From assembly GCF_003060885.1 (NCBI RefSeq), contig NZ_QAIG01000008.1, forward strand, positions 347,904-411,903: DNA of 64,000 nucleotides. Reading direction: 5' to 3'. Both the position numbers and the translations under genes were made by a program. This document shows, piece after piece, positions 37,233-46,537 of the stretch. Below the pieces are notes generated by a model. That model ran no database searches. It was not told the DNA's origin and saw only the letters and a program-made list of their open reading frames with translations. Every line of letters starts with the position of its first letter. Positions within the stretch are counted from its first letter, which is position 1. The DNA is from Pseudomonas sp. HMWF032. Its GTDB lineage: Bacteria > Pseudomonadota > Gammaproteobacteria > Pseudomonadales > Pseudomonadaceae.

Positions 37233-38720
37233 TCAGCCTTCGCTGCGCACTCTTTTCACCGCATCCAGCCAACCACCGTAGAGTTTATTGCGATGACTGT
37301 CAGCCATACGCGGCTCGAATCGTTGCTGACGATGCCAATGCCGCGCGATGCTCGCCAAATCCTTGTACAGCCCGGCTTGCAGGCCGGCCAGATAGGCCAC
37401 ACCGAGCGCTGTAGTCTCGGTGACTTCCGGACGCTCCACCGGCACCCCAAGGATGTCGGCGAGAAATTGCATGACCCAGTTGTTTTCCACCATGCCGCCA
37501 TCGACCCGCAGTGCGCTGGGCTCAGCGGCGCCGTCCTGGCGCATGGCTTCGAGCAGGTCACGGGTCTGGTAGCACACCGACTGCAGGCCGGCGGTGACGA
37601 TTTCCTTGATCCCGGTGTCGCGAGTCAGGCCGAAAATCGCGCCACGGGCTTTCGGGTCCCAGTACGGTGCGCCCAGGCCGGTGAAAGCTGGCACCAGGTA
37701 AACACCGCAAGCATCGCCGGTCTGCTCGGCCATGGCTTCGGTATCGCGGGCATGGCTGATCAGCTTGATGCCGTCGCGCAACCACTGCACAGCGGCGCCA
37801 GCGACGAAGATGCTGCCTTCCACCGCATAGGTGACCTGGCCATTCAGACGATAACCGACCGTAGTGAGCAGGCGATTTTTCGAGGTGACCGGCGTACTGC
37901 CGGTGTTCTGGATCATAAAGCAGCCGGTGCCATAGGTGCTTTTGACCATGCCTGGCTCGAAGCAGGCCTGGCCGATCAGGGCCGCCTGCTGATCACCGGC
38001 CATGCCCAGCACCGGAATCGCAGCACCGAGCAGGCTCGCCTCTGTACAGCCAAAATCGGCCGCGCAATCAAGCACCTCCGGCAGCAGGCTGGCGGGAATC
38101 TCGAACAGCTTGAGCAGCTCTTCATCCCACTGCTGGGTGTGGATATTGAACAGCAGGGTGCGTGAGGCGTTGCTGGCGTCAGTCTTGTGCGACTTGCCAC
38201 CGGTCAGGCGCCACAGCAAAAAGGAATCCACGGTGCCAAAGCGCAGCTCGCCACGTTCGGCACGCTCACGGGCGCCCGGCACCTTTTGTAGAATCCAGCG
38301 CAGCTTGGTGGCTGAAAAATACGGGTCGATCAACAAGCCGGTCTTGGCCGCGACCGCCGCTTCATGCCCCGCTTCTTTCAGCTCAGCGCAATAGTCGGCG
38401 GTGCGCCGATCCTGCCAGACAATCGCTGGATGAATCGGCGTACCGGTCTGCGCATCCCACACCAGAGTGGTTTCACGCTGATTGGTAATGCCGATAGCCG
38501 CCACCTCACTGGCACTCAGACCACTCTGTTTAAGCGCCTCACGGCAGACCTTAAGAGTGCTCAGCCACAGCTCTTCGCCATCATGCTCAACCCAGCCATC
38601 CTGCGGGAAGTACTGTTTGAACTCCTGCTGCGCGCGCGCAACGGGCAACCCTTGAGCACTGAAGACAATCGCCCGACTGCTGGTGGTGCCCTGGTCGATG
38701 GCAAGCAGGTAATGAGACAT
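37233..38720 (-). CDS. glpK: glycerol kinase GlpK (495 aa)
   Basis: Phosphorylates glycerol to sn-glycerol 3-phosphate. FGGY-family start [20 protein letters not shown], the GITNQRETT and [11 protein letters not shown] motifs, and the ADP-binding [16 protein letters not shown] segment are present. Full length. AAGGAAA precedes the ATG. It lies 37 nt after ybaK on the same strand, and no glpF is visible in the window. Confidence 0.97.
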   Translation of the reverse strand: MSHYLLAIDQGTTSSRAIVFSAQGLPVARAQQEFKQYFPQDGWVEHDGEELWLSTLKVCREALKQSGLSASEVAAIGITNQRETTLVWDAQTGTPIHPAIVWQDRRTADYCAELKEAGHEAAVAAKTGLLIDPYFSATKLRWILQKVPGARERAERGELRFGTVDSFLLWRLTGGKSHKTDASNASRTLLFNIHTQQWDEELLKLFEIPASLLPEVLDCAADFGCTEASLLGAAIPVLGMAGDQQAALIGQACFEPGMVKSTYGTGCFMIQNTGSTPVTSKNRLLTTVGYRLNGQVTYAVEGSIFVAGAAVQWLRDGIKLISHARDTEAMAEQTGDACGVYLVPAFTGLGAPYWDPKARGAIFGLTRDTGIKEIVTAGLQSVCYQTRDLLEAMRQDGAAEPSALRVDGGMVENNWVMQFLADILGVPVERPEVTETTALGVAYLAGLQAGLYKDLASIARHWHRQQRFEPRMADSHRNKLYGGWLDAVKRVRSEG

Positions 38721-38757
38721 GCAGATTTCCTTGTTTTTATAGGTTGTAGAGCGGCTG

Positions 38758-39228
38758 CTAGCCGCGACCAATAGGTGCAAACAACGCCTGAGTCAGCTGT
38801 GCCAGCACGCTGGCCTCCAGCTGCACCTCCAGACCGCGCCGTCCGGCGCTGACATAGATATTCGGGAAGTGCTGCGCCGATTCGTCAATAAAGGTACGCA
38901 GGCACTTCTTCTGCCCCAGGGGGCTGATACCGCCGAGCAGGTAACCGGTAGCGCGCTGTGCTGCAGCAGGGTCGGCCATATCGGCTTTCTTCACCCCGGC
39001 AGCCTGCGCCAGCGCCTTCAGGTCAAGCGTACCCGCCACCGGTACAACAGCGACCAGCAACTCGCCCTTCTCGCTGGCCGCCAGCAGCGTCTTGAACACC
39101 TGGGCCGGCTCAAGATTGAGCTTCTCCGCAGCTTCCAGGCCATAGGAAGCCGCCTTGGGGTCATGGTGATAACTGTGCACCTGGTGCGCAGCTTTGGCTT
39201 TTTTCAGCAGATCGATGGCAGGCGTCAT
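38758..39228 (-). CDS. ybaK: Cys-tRNA(Pro)/Cys-tRNA(Cys) deacylase YbaK (156 aa)
   Basis: Trans-editing enzyme that hydrolyses misacylated Cys-tRNA(Pro). [20 protein letters not shown] at the N-terminus, the conserved lysine region [10 protein letters not shown], and [14 protein letters not shown] at the core are family features. The true start is 39228; the open frame continues far upstream but that is antisense to glpR. Being just upstream of glpK on the same strand, it may be cotranscribed with it. Confidence 0.95.
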   Translation of the reverse strand: MTPAIDLLKKAKAAHQVHSYHHDPKAASYGLEAAEKLNLEPAQVFKTLLAASEKGELLVAVVPVAGTLDLKALAQAAGVKKADMADPAAAQRATGYLLGGISPLGQKKCLRTFIDESAQHFPNIYVSAGRRGLEVQLEASVLAQLTQALFAPIGRG

Positions 39229-39396
39229 GTTCGAATGTGAAAACAATCTGACAAAGTTGGCGTACCTTAGCCGAAAAAAACTGTTGGGAGCAGTCTTTAA
39301 CGTCGCGTGGCTGCGGCCGCAAGGTGGCCGCTCAAATTGCAGACCATAAAATCTGCGACCACAGCCTATAATGGCGCGCACCTCTGAGGAGTTTTC

Positions 39397-40155
39397 ATGA
39401 CCCTGCCGCCCCGCCAACACGACATTCTCGAACTCGCCCGCGAACGCGGCTATGTCAGCATCGACGAGTTGGCTCAGGCGTTTGCCGTCACCCCACAGAC
39501 CATTCGCCGCGACATCAATCAGCTTGCTGAACAAGGTCTGCTGCGTCGCACGCATGGCGGTGCGGCCAGTGAGAGTTCCAGCACGCAGAACACCGCCTAC
39601 AGCATGCGCGCTGGACAGATGCGTGAAGAGAAACAGCGCATCGCTGCCGCCATTGCCGCACAGATCCCCAACCACGCCTCGCTCTTCATCAACATTGGTA
39701 CCACCACCGAAGCCATTGCCCGTGAGCTGCTCGGCCACAAGGGCCTGAAGATCATCACCAACAACCTGCATGTGGCGGCCCAGCTCAGCGCCAAGGCCGA
39801 CTTCGAAGTGTTGCTGGCCGGCGGTACGGTGCGCAGCGATGGCGGCATCGTCGGCCAGGCGGCGGTGGATTTTATCCAGCAGTTCAAGGTCGACTTCGCC
39901 CTGGTCGGCATCAGCGGCATCGATGAAGACGGCAGCCTGCTCGACTTCGATTACCAGGAAGTACGGGTCTCCCAGGCGATTATCAGCAATGCGCGCCAGG
40001 TGTTTCTGGCCGTCGACTCCAGCAAGTTCGGCCGCAACGCCGTAGTGCGCCTGGGCTCGGTCGCCCTGGTCGATCGGGTGTTCACCGATGCCGCGCCGTC
40101 CGCTGCCATCAACCGCCTGCTCGCCGAGCACAAAGTACACCTCGACCTGGTGTAA
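39397..40155 (+). CDS. glpR: glycerol-3-phosphate regulon repressor GlpR (DeoR family, 252 aa)
   Basis: N-terminal helix-turn-helix ([33 protein letters not shown]) and DeoR effector domain with [10 protein letters not shown] and the [12 protein letters not shown] motif. It represses glp genes and is released by glycerol 3-phosphate. GAGGAG precedes the ATG, and a TATAAT hexamer lies at 39367-39372. Placed between glpK and glpD. Confidence 0.95.
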   Translation: MTLPPRQHDILELARERGYVSIDELAQAFAVTPQTIRRDINQLAEQGLLRRTHGGAASESSSTQNTAYSMRAGQMREEKQRIAAAIAAQIPNHASLFINIGTTTEAIARELLGHKGLKIITNNLHVAAQLSAKADFEVLLAGGTVRSDGGIVGQAAVDFIQQFKVDFALVGISGIDEDGSLLDFDYQEVRVSQAIISNARQVFLAVDSSKFGRNAVVRLGSVALVDRVFTDAAPSAAINRLLAEHKVHLDLV

Positions 40156-40270
40156 GACCGCCACCACTGGCCTGGCACCGGCTTAACCAATATCCCGCTA
40201 CTGATTCCTCACAACCGCTGGGCGCGAAAGCGCACTTCGGGGTGGCGAAGCTGTGGATATTCGACTAGCA

Positions 40271-40290
40271 TATTTTCGAAAGTGAACATT
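40271..40290 (+). promoter_or_regulatory. probable GlpR operator upstream of glpD
   Basis: TATTTTCGAAAGTGAACATT is an imperfect inverted repeat with half-sites of the TATKTTCG / CGAACATA type known for GlpR. It lies about 30 nt before the glpD start, where a repressor would act. Confidence 0.6.
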
Positions 40291-40320
40291 CAAAGTTCAA
40301 TACTGACTTTCGGTGCCGCC

Positions 40321-41862
40321 ATGCCTACTCGTCCCGCCAGCAACAATCCACTCGCTGAAGTCTATGACCTTGCCGTGATCGGCGGCGGTATCAATGGTGT
40401 CGGGATTGCCGCCGATGCCGCCGGGCGCGGTTTATCCGTGTTCCTTTGCGAAAAGGACGATCTGGCGCAACACACATCGTCGGCCAGCAGCAAACTGATC
40501 CACGGTGGCCTGCGCTACCTGGAACACTACGAATTCCGCCTGGTACGTGAGGCCCTGGCCGAGCGCGAGGTGTTGCTGAGCAAAGCCCCGCATATTGTCA
40601 AACCCATGCGCTTTATCCTGCCGCACCGCCCGCACCTGCGCCCGGCCTGGATGATCCGTGCCGGGCTGTTTCTCTATGATCACCTGGGCAAGCGCGAGAA
40701 GCTGGCCGGCTCACGCGGCCTGCGCTTCGGTGCCGGCAGCCCGCTGCAGGCCGAGATCAGCCGCGGTTTCGAGTATTCCGATTGCTGGGTCGATGACGCC
40801 CGCCTGGTGGTACTCAATGCCATGGCTGCCCGCGAGCATGGCGCCCACGTGCACAGCCGCACCCGTTGCGTCAGCGCACGACGCAGCAAGGGCCTGTGGC
40901 ATATCCACCTGGAACGCCACGACGGCAGCCTGTTCTCGATTCGCGCCCGCGCTCTGGTGAATGCTGCCGGCCCTTGGGTGGCGCGGTTTATTCGCGAAGA
41001 CCTGAAACAGGAATCGCCCTACGGCATTCGCCTGATCCAGGGCAGCCATATCGTCGTGCCGCGCCTGTTCGATGGCGAGCAGGCTTACATTCTGCAGAAC
41101 GAAGACCGCCGCATCGTCTTCGCCATCCCCTATCAGGAGCGCTTCACCCTGATCGGCACCACGGACCGCGAATACCAGGGTGACCCGGCCAAGGTAGCGA
41201 TCAGCGAGGAAGAAACCGACTACCTGCTGAATGTGGTCAACGCCCACTTCAAGAAGCAGCTGCAGCGCAGCGACATCCTGCATACCTATGCCGGCGTGCG
41301 GCCGCTGTGTGATGACGAGTCGGATGATCCGTCGGCAGTCACCCGCGACTACACCCTGTCGCTATCCGCTCATCCCGGAGAAGCCCCGTTGCTCTCGGTG
41401 TTCGGCGGCAAGCTGACCACCTACCGCAAGCTCGCCGAATCGGCGCTGGCACAACTGGCGCCCTTCTTTCCCAAAATGGGTCCTAGCTGGACGGCCAGCA
41501 GCCTGCTGCCGGGCGCTGAGCAACTCGACAGCCAGAGCGCGCTGGTGGAAGCTCTGTGCGCGCACTTCGGCTGGCTACCCACCTCACTGGCACGGCGCTG
41601 GGCCAGCAGTTACGGCAGCCGCAGCTGGGTGATGCTCAACGGCGTGAGCAACCTCAGCGATCTGGGCGAACACCTGGGCGGCGGCCTCTACACCCGTGAA
41701 GTCGACTACCTGTGCCAGGAAGAATGGGCCATGCAGGCGGACGATATTCTCTGGCGCCGCAGCAAGCTCGGCTTGTTCACCACCCCGGCGCAGCAAGCCA
41801 AGCTGGACAGTTACCTGCGCATCGAATCACCGCGCAACCCGGAAGATGCGCACGCAGCGTAG
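40321..41862 (+). CDS. glpD: aerobic glycerol-3-phosphate dehydrogenase GlpD (513 aa)
   Basis: Membrane-associated FAD enzyme oxidising glycerol 3-phosphate to dihydroxyacetone phosphate and feeding the quinone pool. FAD motif YDLAVIGGGINGVGIAADAAGRG near the N-terminus, SSKLIHGGLRYLE, and FGGKLTTYRKLAE near 360-372. I use the ATG at 40321 (MPTRPASNNPLAEV); a GTG at 40282 is in frame but lies inside the operator and lacks an SD. Confidence 0.96.
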   Translation: MPTRPASNNPLAEVYDLAVIGGGINGVGIAADAAGRGLSVFLCEKDDLAQHTSSASSKLIHGGLRYLEHYEFRLVREALAEREVLLSKAPHIVKPMRFILPHRPHLRPAWMIRAGLFLYDHLGKREKLAGSRGLRFGAGSPLQAEISRGFEYSDCWVDDARLVVLNAMAAREHGAHVHSRTRCVSARRSKGLWHIHLERHDGSLFSIRARALVNAAGPWVARFIREDLKQESPYGIRLIQGSHIVVPRLFDGEQAYILQNEDRRIVFAIPYQERFTLIGTTDREYQGDPAKVAISEEETDYLLNVVNAHFKKQLQRSDILHTYAGVRPLCDDESDDPSAVTRDYTLSLSAHPGEAPLLSVFGGKLTTYRKLAESALAQLAPFFPKMGPSWTASSLLPGAEQLDSQSALVEALCAHFGWLPTSLARRWASSYGSRSWVMLNGVSNLSDLGEHLGGGLYTREVDYLCQEEWAMQADDILWRRSKLGLFTTPAQQAKLDSYLRIESPRNPEDAHAA

Positions 41863-41901
41863 AGCCTGAAATCCTTAAAGCCGATCTATCGATTGAGGCA
41901 T

Positions 41902-41925
41902 AAAAAAGGGCGACCGAAGTCGCCC
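41902..41925 (-). terminator. terminator of the 38-aa membrane protein gene
   Basis: GGGCGAC / GTCGCCC stem with a TTCG tetraloop (minus strand) followed by six T residues. It faces the small minus-strand gene at 41957-42073. Confidence 0.9.
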
Positions 41926-41956
41926 AAATTGCCTTGCGTGCTCTGCTACTGGAGAC

Positions 41957-42073
41957 TCAGCCCAGCTTGGACTTCTGCGCGTCTTTCCAGATGAAATAAC
42001 CAACCCCGGCACAGAACGCGACCATCAGTCCGACGGTGCCAATACCGGCGAGAACTACGACATCAATAAACAT
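41957..42073 (-). CDS. 38-aa single-pass membrane protein, possible CcoM-type cbb3 oxidase subunit
   Basis: A real small gene: GGAGG sits 5 nt before the ATG, a strong terminator follows, and the codons give a short N-terminus (MFID), one hydrophobic helix (about residues 5-28) and a charged tail (WKDAQKSKLG). Two Anr/FNR-type boxes stand upstream, the nearer placed as for a class II activator. Size, topology and low-oxygen control resemble CcoM, the small accessory subunit described for Pseudomonas cbb3 cytochrome oxidase, which is coded away from the ccoNOQP operon. I propose that by resemblance; another small membrane protein family is possible. Confidence 0.75.
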   Translation of the reverse strand: MFIDVVVLAGIGTVGLMVAFCAGVGYFIWKDAQKSKLG

Positions 42074-42138
42074 GGTTGCCTCCTGCGTGAAGCCTGTGTG
42101 GGTATGGCTTCAAATTAGCAGGGGCAGCAGGGACGCCA

Positions 42139-42152
42139 TTGATCCAGGTCAA
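42139..42152 (-). promoter_or_regulatory. Anr/FNR-type box upstream of the 38-aa protein gene
   Basis: TTGAT-CCAG-GTCAA on the plus strand, one base off the palindrome TTGAT-N4-ATCAA. Its centre is about 41 nt before a predicted start that follows a minus-strand TAATTT -10 (42113-42118), the class II activator arrangement. Confidence 0.7.
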
Positions 42153-42189
42153 CAAGCGGCGGGCGCTGTCAGGATGAGGCTTTGATTAG

Positions 42190-42203
42190 CTGATCCAGAT
42201 CAA
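42190..42203. promoter_or_regulatory. second Anr/FNR-type box
   Basis: CTGAT-CCAG-ATCAA, also one base off consensus and with the same CCAG centre as the nearer box, 51 nt further upstream. It may be an auxiliary site for the same gene. Confidence 0.55.
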
Positions 42204-42228
42204 AAAAACGGCTCATGACAGAGCGATT

Positions 42229-42390
42229 TCAAGGCTTTTTCGGTTTGCCCTTGGGCTTTTTCTTACCCTTGGGCAGTGGTAAGGCCTGCTCGAAGGCATC
42301 GCGCATTTCATTGAGTTTTTTGTCGCGCAGGTCATGAATGCGCTTGTCGCGCTCGGCGGCGAAATCAATCAGTTTGTCGTCTTTGCTCAT
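42229..42390 (-). CDS. conserved hypothetical small basic protein (53 aa)
   Basis: I do not recognise a family function. The protein starts MSKDDKLIDFAAERDKRIHD, is highly charged and helical for its first ~38 residues, and ends in a Lys/Pro/Gly-rich tail (PKGKKKPKGKPKKP) that could bind nucleic acid. Its ATG overlaps the alkB stop (ATGA), so it is probably translated with alkB. Confidence 0.7.
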   Translation of the reverse strand: MSKDDKLIDFAAERDKRIHDLRDKKLNEMRDAFEQALPLPKGKKKPKGKPKKP

Positions 42391-43016
42391 GGTCTCGGCT
42401 TGATCAAACGAAAGGTCAGGTTCAGGCGTGGCGCGCAGGCGCTGCGCGTCTTCGCCACTTGATGCTGCCAATAATGCTGGGTTGGCCCACGCATGACCAG
42501 CAGCGAACCATGCTGCAGCGGCAATGAGTGCTCGATGCGGCTCTGCCCTTTTCGGCGCAGATCAAAGCGCCGCGTGCCGCCCAGATTCAGCGAGGCGATC
42601 AACGGATTGGCACCCAGTTCGGCTTCATCGTCGCTGTGCCAGCCCATGGAGTCCTGCCCATCACGGTAGTAGTTGAGTAACACGCCATTCAGCGGTTGCC
42701 CCACTGCCTGCTCCACCTGCGCGCGAATCAGCGCCAACAGCGGCGTCCAGGGCAGCGGTTGATGGGTCAATCCGGAGTAGCGGTAGCTGGCCTCGGCATC
42801 GCCATACCAGGCCACCAGACGCGGCACCGGCAGTTGCCGACCGTAAAGTTGCACCTGCGGCTGCTGCCAAGGGGTCTGCGCCGTCAGCTCAGCCAACCAG
42901 CGGTCAGCCGTTGCGGCATTCAGCCACTGCGCATGCAGCTGCAAGTCAGCGCTGGTCAGATGCAAAGGGCTGTCGGCAAATAGATCCACGGAACCAGACT
43001 CGAACAGGCGAAGCAC
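42387..43016 (-). CDS. alkB: AlkB-family alpha-ketoglutarate-dependent DNA/RNA demethylase (209 aa)
   Basis: Fe(II)/2-oxoglutarate dioxygenase that removes alkyl groups from DNA bases. The iron ligands are in GWHSDDE (HxD) and the distal His in QHYWQH. The 2-oxoglutarate-binding arginines are in PRLNLTFR. Also typical is NYYRDGQDSMGWH. The frame starts with GTG at 43016 with a weak SD; no better ATG is available nearby. No ada gene is adjacent. Confidence 0.9.
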   Translation of the reverse strand: MLRLFESGSVDLFADSPLHLTSADLQLHAQWLNAATADRWLAELTAQTPWQQPQVQLYGRQLPVPRLVAWYGDAEASYRYSGLTHQPLPWTPLLALIRAQVEQAVGQPLNGVLLNYYRDGQDSMGWHSDDEAELGANPLIASLNLGGTRRFDLRRKGQSRIEHSLPLQHGSLLVMRGPTQHYWQHQVAKTRSACAPRLNLTFRLIKPRP

Positions 43017-43030
43017 CTAGTGTGCCCAGC

Positions 43031-43330
43031 TCAGACCTCCACATCCACCCACAAGCCCTGACGAGGCAGTTCACTGACCACAGCCTCATCGGCCTTGGCC
43101 ACTTCACCTTCGGCCAGTTCTTCCGGGGTGTAGCCGTGGCGGCGCTGGCGACGGCGCTGCTCTTCGCGCAGGAGCATTTCGGCTTCCTGAGGGTGGCGTT
43201 TATCCAGGCTTACACCACTTTCCTTGGCGCTTTCCGCAGACGCTGTAACCGGCGGGATTTCCGGACGAGGCTTGACCACATCCTGCTGGACGGTGACGGG
43301 AACCAGACTGTGGGGGATCGGCGGCAGCAT
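43031..43330 (-). CDS. conserved hypothetical protein (99 aa)
   Basis: GGAGG is placed correctly before the ATG. Pro-rich N-terminus (MLPPIPHSLVPV), then a charged helical stretch (LLREEQRRRQRRHGYTPEEL) and an acidic C-terminus. Similar short proteins occur in Pseudomonas genomes without known function. It precedes alkB by 14 nt and is probably in the same transcript. No domain recognised. Confidence 0.7.
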   Translation of the reverse strand: MLPPIPHSLVPVTVQQDVVKPRPEIPPVTASAESAKESGVSLDKRHPQEAEMLLREEQRRRQRRHGYTPEELAEGEVAKADEAVVSELPRQGLWVDVEV

Positions 43331-43503
43331 CTCGTAGTCCTCCTTTGGTCAGACTGTCGGCGAGCCAAGCCGCGACTTGAGCCTCGCCTCACTACACTTT
43401 TGATCGACCTGATTACACAAAGTGCCCGATGCGTAGCAATGCGCCTTTGGCCATGGCCCGACGCTGCGTTAACATAGTCGGCTTTTTCACGCGGGAGACA
43501 AGC

Positions 43504-46347
43504 ATGGCGCAGTATGAACCGGGGCAACGCTGGATCAGTGACAGCGAAGCAGAACTGGGTTTGGGAACTGTTCTGATGCAGGACGGCCGCATGCTCACCA
43601 TGCTCTACCCGGCCACCGGCGAAACTCGCCAGTACGCCCTGCGCAATGCACCCTTGACGCGTGTGCGCTTCTCGCCGGGTGATGAAATCACCCATTTCGA
43701 AGGCTGGAAGCTGACCGTTCAGGAAGTCGACGATATCGACGGTCTACTGGTCTATCACGGCCTCAATGCCCAGCATGAAAGCGTCAGCCTGCCGGAAACC
43801 CAGCTGTCGAACTTTATCCAGTTCCGCCTGGCCAGTGATCGCCTGTTCGCCGGGCAGATCGACCCGCTGCCCTGGTTCGCCCTGCGCTACCACACCCTCG
43901 ACTACACCAGCCGCCAGTTGCAATCCAACCTCTGGGGCCTGGGCGGCGTGCGTGCGCAACCGATTGCGCACCAGCTGCATATCGCCCGCGAAGTCGCCGA
44001 CCGCATCGCCCCGCGCGTACTGCTGGCCGACGAAGTAGGCCTGGGTAAAACCATCGAAGCCGGTCTGGTGATCCATCGCCAGCTGCTCTCCGGGCGTGCC
44101 AGCCGCGTGCTGATTCTGGTTCCAGAAAACCTCCAGCACCAATGGCTGGTGGAAATGCGCCGGCGCTTCAACCTGGATGTCGCGCTGTTCGACGAAGAAC
44201 GCTTTATCGAAAGCGATGCCAGCAATCCGTTTGAAGACTGCCAGTTGGCCCTCGTGGCCCTGGAATGGCTGTGTGAAGACGAAAAAGCCCAGGACGCGCT
44301 GTTTGCCGCGGACTGGGACCTGATGGTGGTCGATGAAGCGCACCACCTGGTCTGGCACCCGGAACACGCCAGCCCGGAATACGCACTGGTTGAACAACTG
44401 GCTGGGGTGATTCCCGGCGTCCTGCTGCTCACCGCCACCCCGGAACAGCTCGGCCAAGACAGCCACTTCGCCCGTTTGCGCCTGCTCGACCCCAACCGTT
44501 TCCATGACCTGGCCGCCTTCCGCGCGGAAAGCGAGCATTACAAACCAATTGCCGAGGCCGTGCAGGAACTGCTCGACCAGGGCCGCCTGTCGGATGCGGC
44601 GCACAAGACCATTCACGATTTCCTCGGCGCCGGCGGTGAAGAGCTGCTGGCAGCCGTCAACGCCGGTGACAGCGAGGCCTCGGCGCGCTTGGTGCGTGAA
44701 TTGCTCGACCGCCACGGCACCGGCCGCCTGCTGTTCCGTAACACCCGTGCAGCCGTCAAAGGCTTCCCCGATCGCGAACTGCACCCCTACCCGCTGACCA
44801 GCCCTGACGAATACATGGAGCTGCCGCTGGGCGAGCATGCCGACCTGTACCCCGAAGTCAGCTACCAGGCGCAGCCGGATGTCGATGAAGAGCAGCGCTG
44901 GTGGAAGTTTGACCCGCGCGTCGAGTGGCTGATCGACACCCTGAAGATGCTCAAAAAATTCAAGGTACTGGTGATCTGCGCCCACGCCGAAACCGCCATG
45001 GATTTGGAAGACGCCCTGCGCGTACGCAAAGGCATCCCGGCTACAGTGTTCCATGAAGGCATGAGCATCCTGGAACGCGACCGCGCCGCCGCCTACTTCG
45101 CCGACGAAGAGTTCGGTGCCCAGGTACTGATTTGCTCGGAAATCGGCTCGGAAGGTCGTAACTTCCAGTTTGCCCACCATCTGGTGCTGTTCGACCTGCC
45201 GGCCCACCCGGATCTGCTCGAACAGCGTATCGGCCGCCTCGACCGTATCGGTCAGAAGCACCGTATCCAGCTGCACGTGCCCTACCTGGAGAACAGCCCG
45301 CAGGAACGCCTGTTCCAGTGGTACCACCAGGCGCTGAATGCCTTCCTCGCCACCTGCCCAACCGGTAACGCCCTGCAGCACAAGTTCGGCAGCCGCCTGC
45401 TACCGCTGCTGGAAAGTGGCGACGACGGAGAATGGCAAGCCCTGGTGGATGAAGCCAAAGCCGAACGCATTCACCTGGAAGGTGAACTGCACGCCGGTCG
45501 CGATCGCCTGCTGGAGCTCAACTCCGGCGGCGCGGGTGAGGGGGAAGCGTTGGTCGCGGCGATTCTCGAGCAGGACGACCAATTCGCCTTGCCAATCTAT
45601 ATGGAGCAGCTGTTCGACGCCTTCGGCATTGACAGTGAAGACCACTCCGACAACGCCCTGATCCTGCGCCCCAGCGAAAAAATGCTGGATGCCAGCTTCC
45701 CCCTGGGTGACGACGAAGGCGTGACCATCACCTACGACCGCGACCTGGCCCTGGCCCGTGAGGACATGCAGTTCCTCACCTGGGAACACCCCATGGTGCA
45801 AGGCGGCATGGACCTGGTGCGTTCCGGCTCGATGGGCAACACCGGCGTGGCGCTGATCAAGAACAAGGCTTTGAAACCCGGTACCGTGCTGCTGGAGTTG
45901 CTCTACGTGAGTGAAGTGGTGGCCCCGCGCGCGCTGCAACTGGGCCGCTATTTGCCGCCCATCGCGCTGCGTTGCCTGCTTGATGCCAACGGCAATGACC
46001 TGGCCAGCAAGGTGTCCTTCGAGAAACTCAACGAACAGCTGGAGCCAGTGCCCCGGGGCAGCGCCAACAAGTTTGTCCAGGCGCAACGCGACAGCCTTAA
46101 CCCGTTGATCAACGCCGGCGAAAGCAAGGTGGCGCCACGCCATAGCGACCGGGTCGACGAAGCCAAGCGCCGCCTGGCTGCAGAAACCGACGAAGAGCTG
46201 GCCCGCCTGATCGCCCTGCAAGCGGTCAACCCGAGCGTGCGCGACAGCGAACTCAACGCCCTGCGCCAGCTGCGCGAGCAAGGCCTGGCCATGCTCGACA
46301 AAGCGGCACTGCGCCTGGAGGCCATTCGCGTCTTGGTTGCTGGCTAA
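43504..46347 (+). CDS. rapA: RNA polymerase-associated ATPase RapA (HepA, 947 aa)
   Basis: Swi2/Snf2-family translocase that binds core RNA polymerase and helps recycle it. N-terminal Tudor-like part ([21 protein letters not shown]), Walker [13 protein letters not shown] (GLGKT 179-183), DEAH box in VVDEAHHLV, helicase C motif [12 protein letters not shown], then the long C-terminal RapA domains. Length agrees with P. aeruginosa RapA (about 950 aa). Start at 43504 after GGGAG; the upstream in-frame extension is not RapA-like. Confidence 0.97.
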   Translation: MAQYEPGQRWISDSEAELGLGTVLMQDGRMLTMLYPATGETRQYALRNAPLTRVRFSPGDEITHFEGWKLTVQEVDDIDGLLVYHGLNAQHESVSLPETQLSNFIQFRLASDRLFAGQIDPLPWFALRYHTLDYTSRQLQSNLWGLGGVRAQPIAHQLHIAREVADRIAPRVLLADEVGLGKTIEAGLVIHRQLLSGRASRVLILVPENLQHQWLVEMRRRFNLDVALFDEERFIESDASNPFEDCQLALVALEWLCEDEKAQDALFAADWDLMVVDEAHHLVWHPEHASPEYALVEQLAGVIPGVLLLTATPEQLGQDSHFARLRLLDPNRFHDLAAFRAESEHYKPIAEAVQELLDQGRLSDAAHKTIHDFLGAGGEELLAAVNAGDSEASARLVRELLDRHGTGRLLFRNTRAAVKGFPDRELHPYPLTSPDEYMELPLGEHADLYPEVSYQAQPDVDEEQRWWKFDPRVEWLIDTLKMLKKFKVLVICAHAETAMDLEDALRVRKGIPATVFHEGMSILERDRAAAYFADEEFGAQVLICSEIGSEGRNFQFAHHLVLFDLPAHPDLLEQRIGRLDRIGQKHRIQLHVPYLENSPQERLFQWYHQALNAFLATCPTGNALQHKFGSRLLPLLESGDDGEWQALVDEAKAERIHLEGELHAGRDRLLELNSGGAGEGEALVAAILEQDDQFALPIYMEQLFDAFGIDSEDHSDNALILRPSEKMLDASFPLGDDEGVTITYDRDLALAREDMQFLTWEHPMVQGGMDLVRSGSMGNTGVALIKNKALKPGTVLLELLYVSEVVAPRALQLGRYLPPIALRCLLDANGNDLASKVSFEKLNEQLEPVPRGSANKFVQAQRDSLNPLINAGESKVAPRHSDRVDEAKRRLAAETDEELARLIALQAVNPSVRDSELNALRQLREQGLAMLDKAALRLEAIRVLVAG

Positions 46348-46377
46348 GCGTTGCAAATGAGCATCCGGCGCCCGCAG

Positions 46378-46463
46378 GTAGGTTGGCGCTGAGCGCAGCG
46401 AAGCCCAACAGGCCTTGACAGGTGTCGTTGGGCTTCGTCGCACTGCTCCTCAACCCAACCTAC
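46378..46463. repeat. REP/REPIN-type inverted repeat
   Basis: Two imperfect inverted copies of a ~35-nt unit (GTAGGTTGG...GAAGCCCAAC and its complement GTTGGGCTTCG...CCAACCTAC) separated by about 13 nt, 30 nt after rapA. Pseudomonas genomes carry many such doublets between genes. It may also act as the rapA terminator. Confidence 0.75.
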
Positions 46464-46537
46464 GCCGAGGTGCACTCCACACGGGCTGCTAGAGTCAGAA
46501 ACACTACTTCTGTCACTCCAGCCCACAGGAGCTCACA

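Noticed and set aside
39229..40167. Long N-terminal extension of the ybaK frame
   Set aside because: It is antisense to glpR; the family start is at 39228.
40282..40320. Upstream GTG start for glpD
   Set aside because: It lies in the probable GlpR operator and lacks a ribosome binding site.
43744..45381. 545-codon minus-strand open frame, and a similar one at 45400-46443
   Set aside because: Both are shadows of rapA, which is complete on the plus strand.
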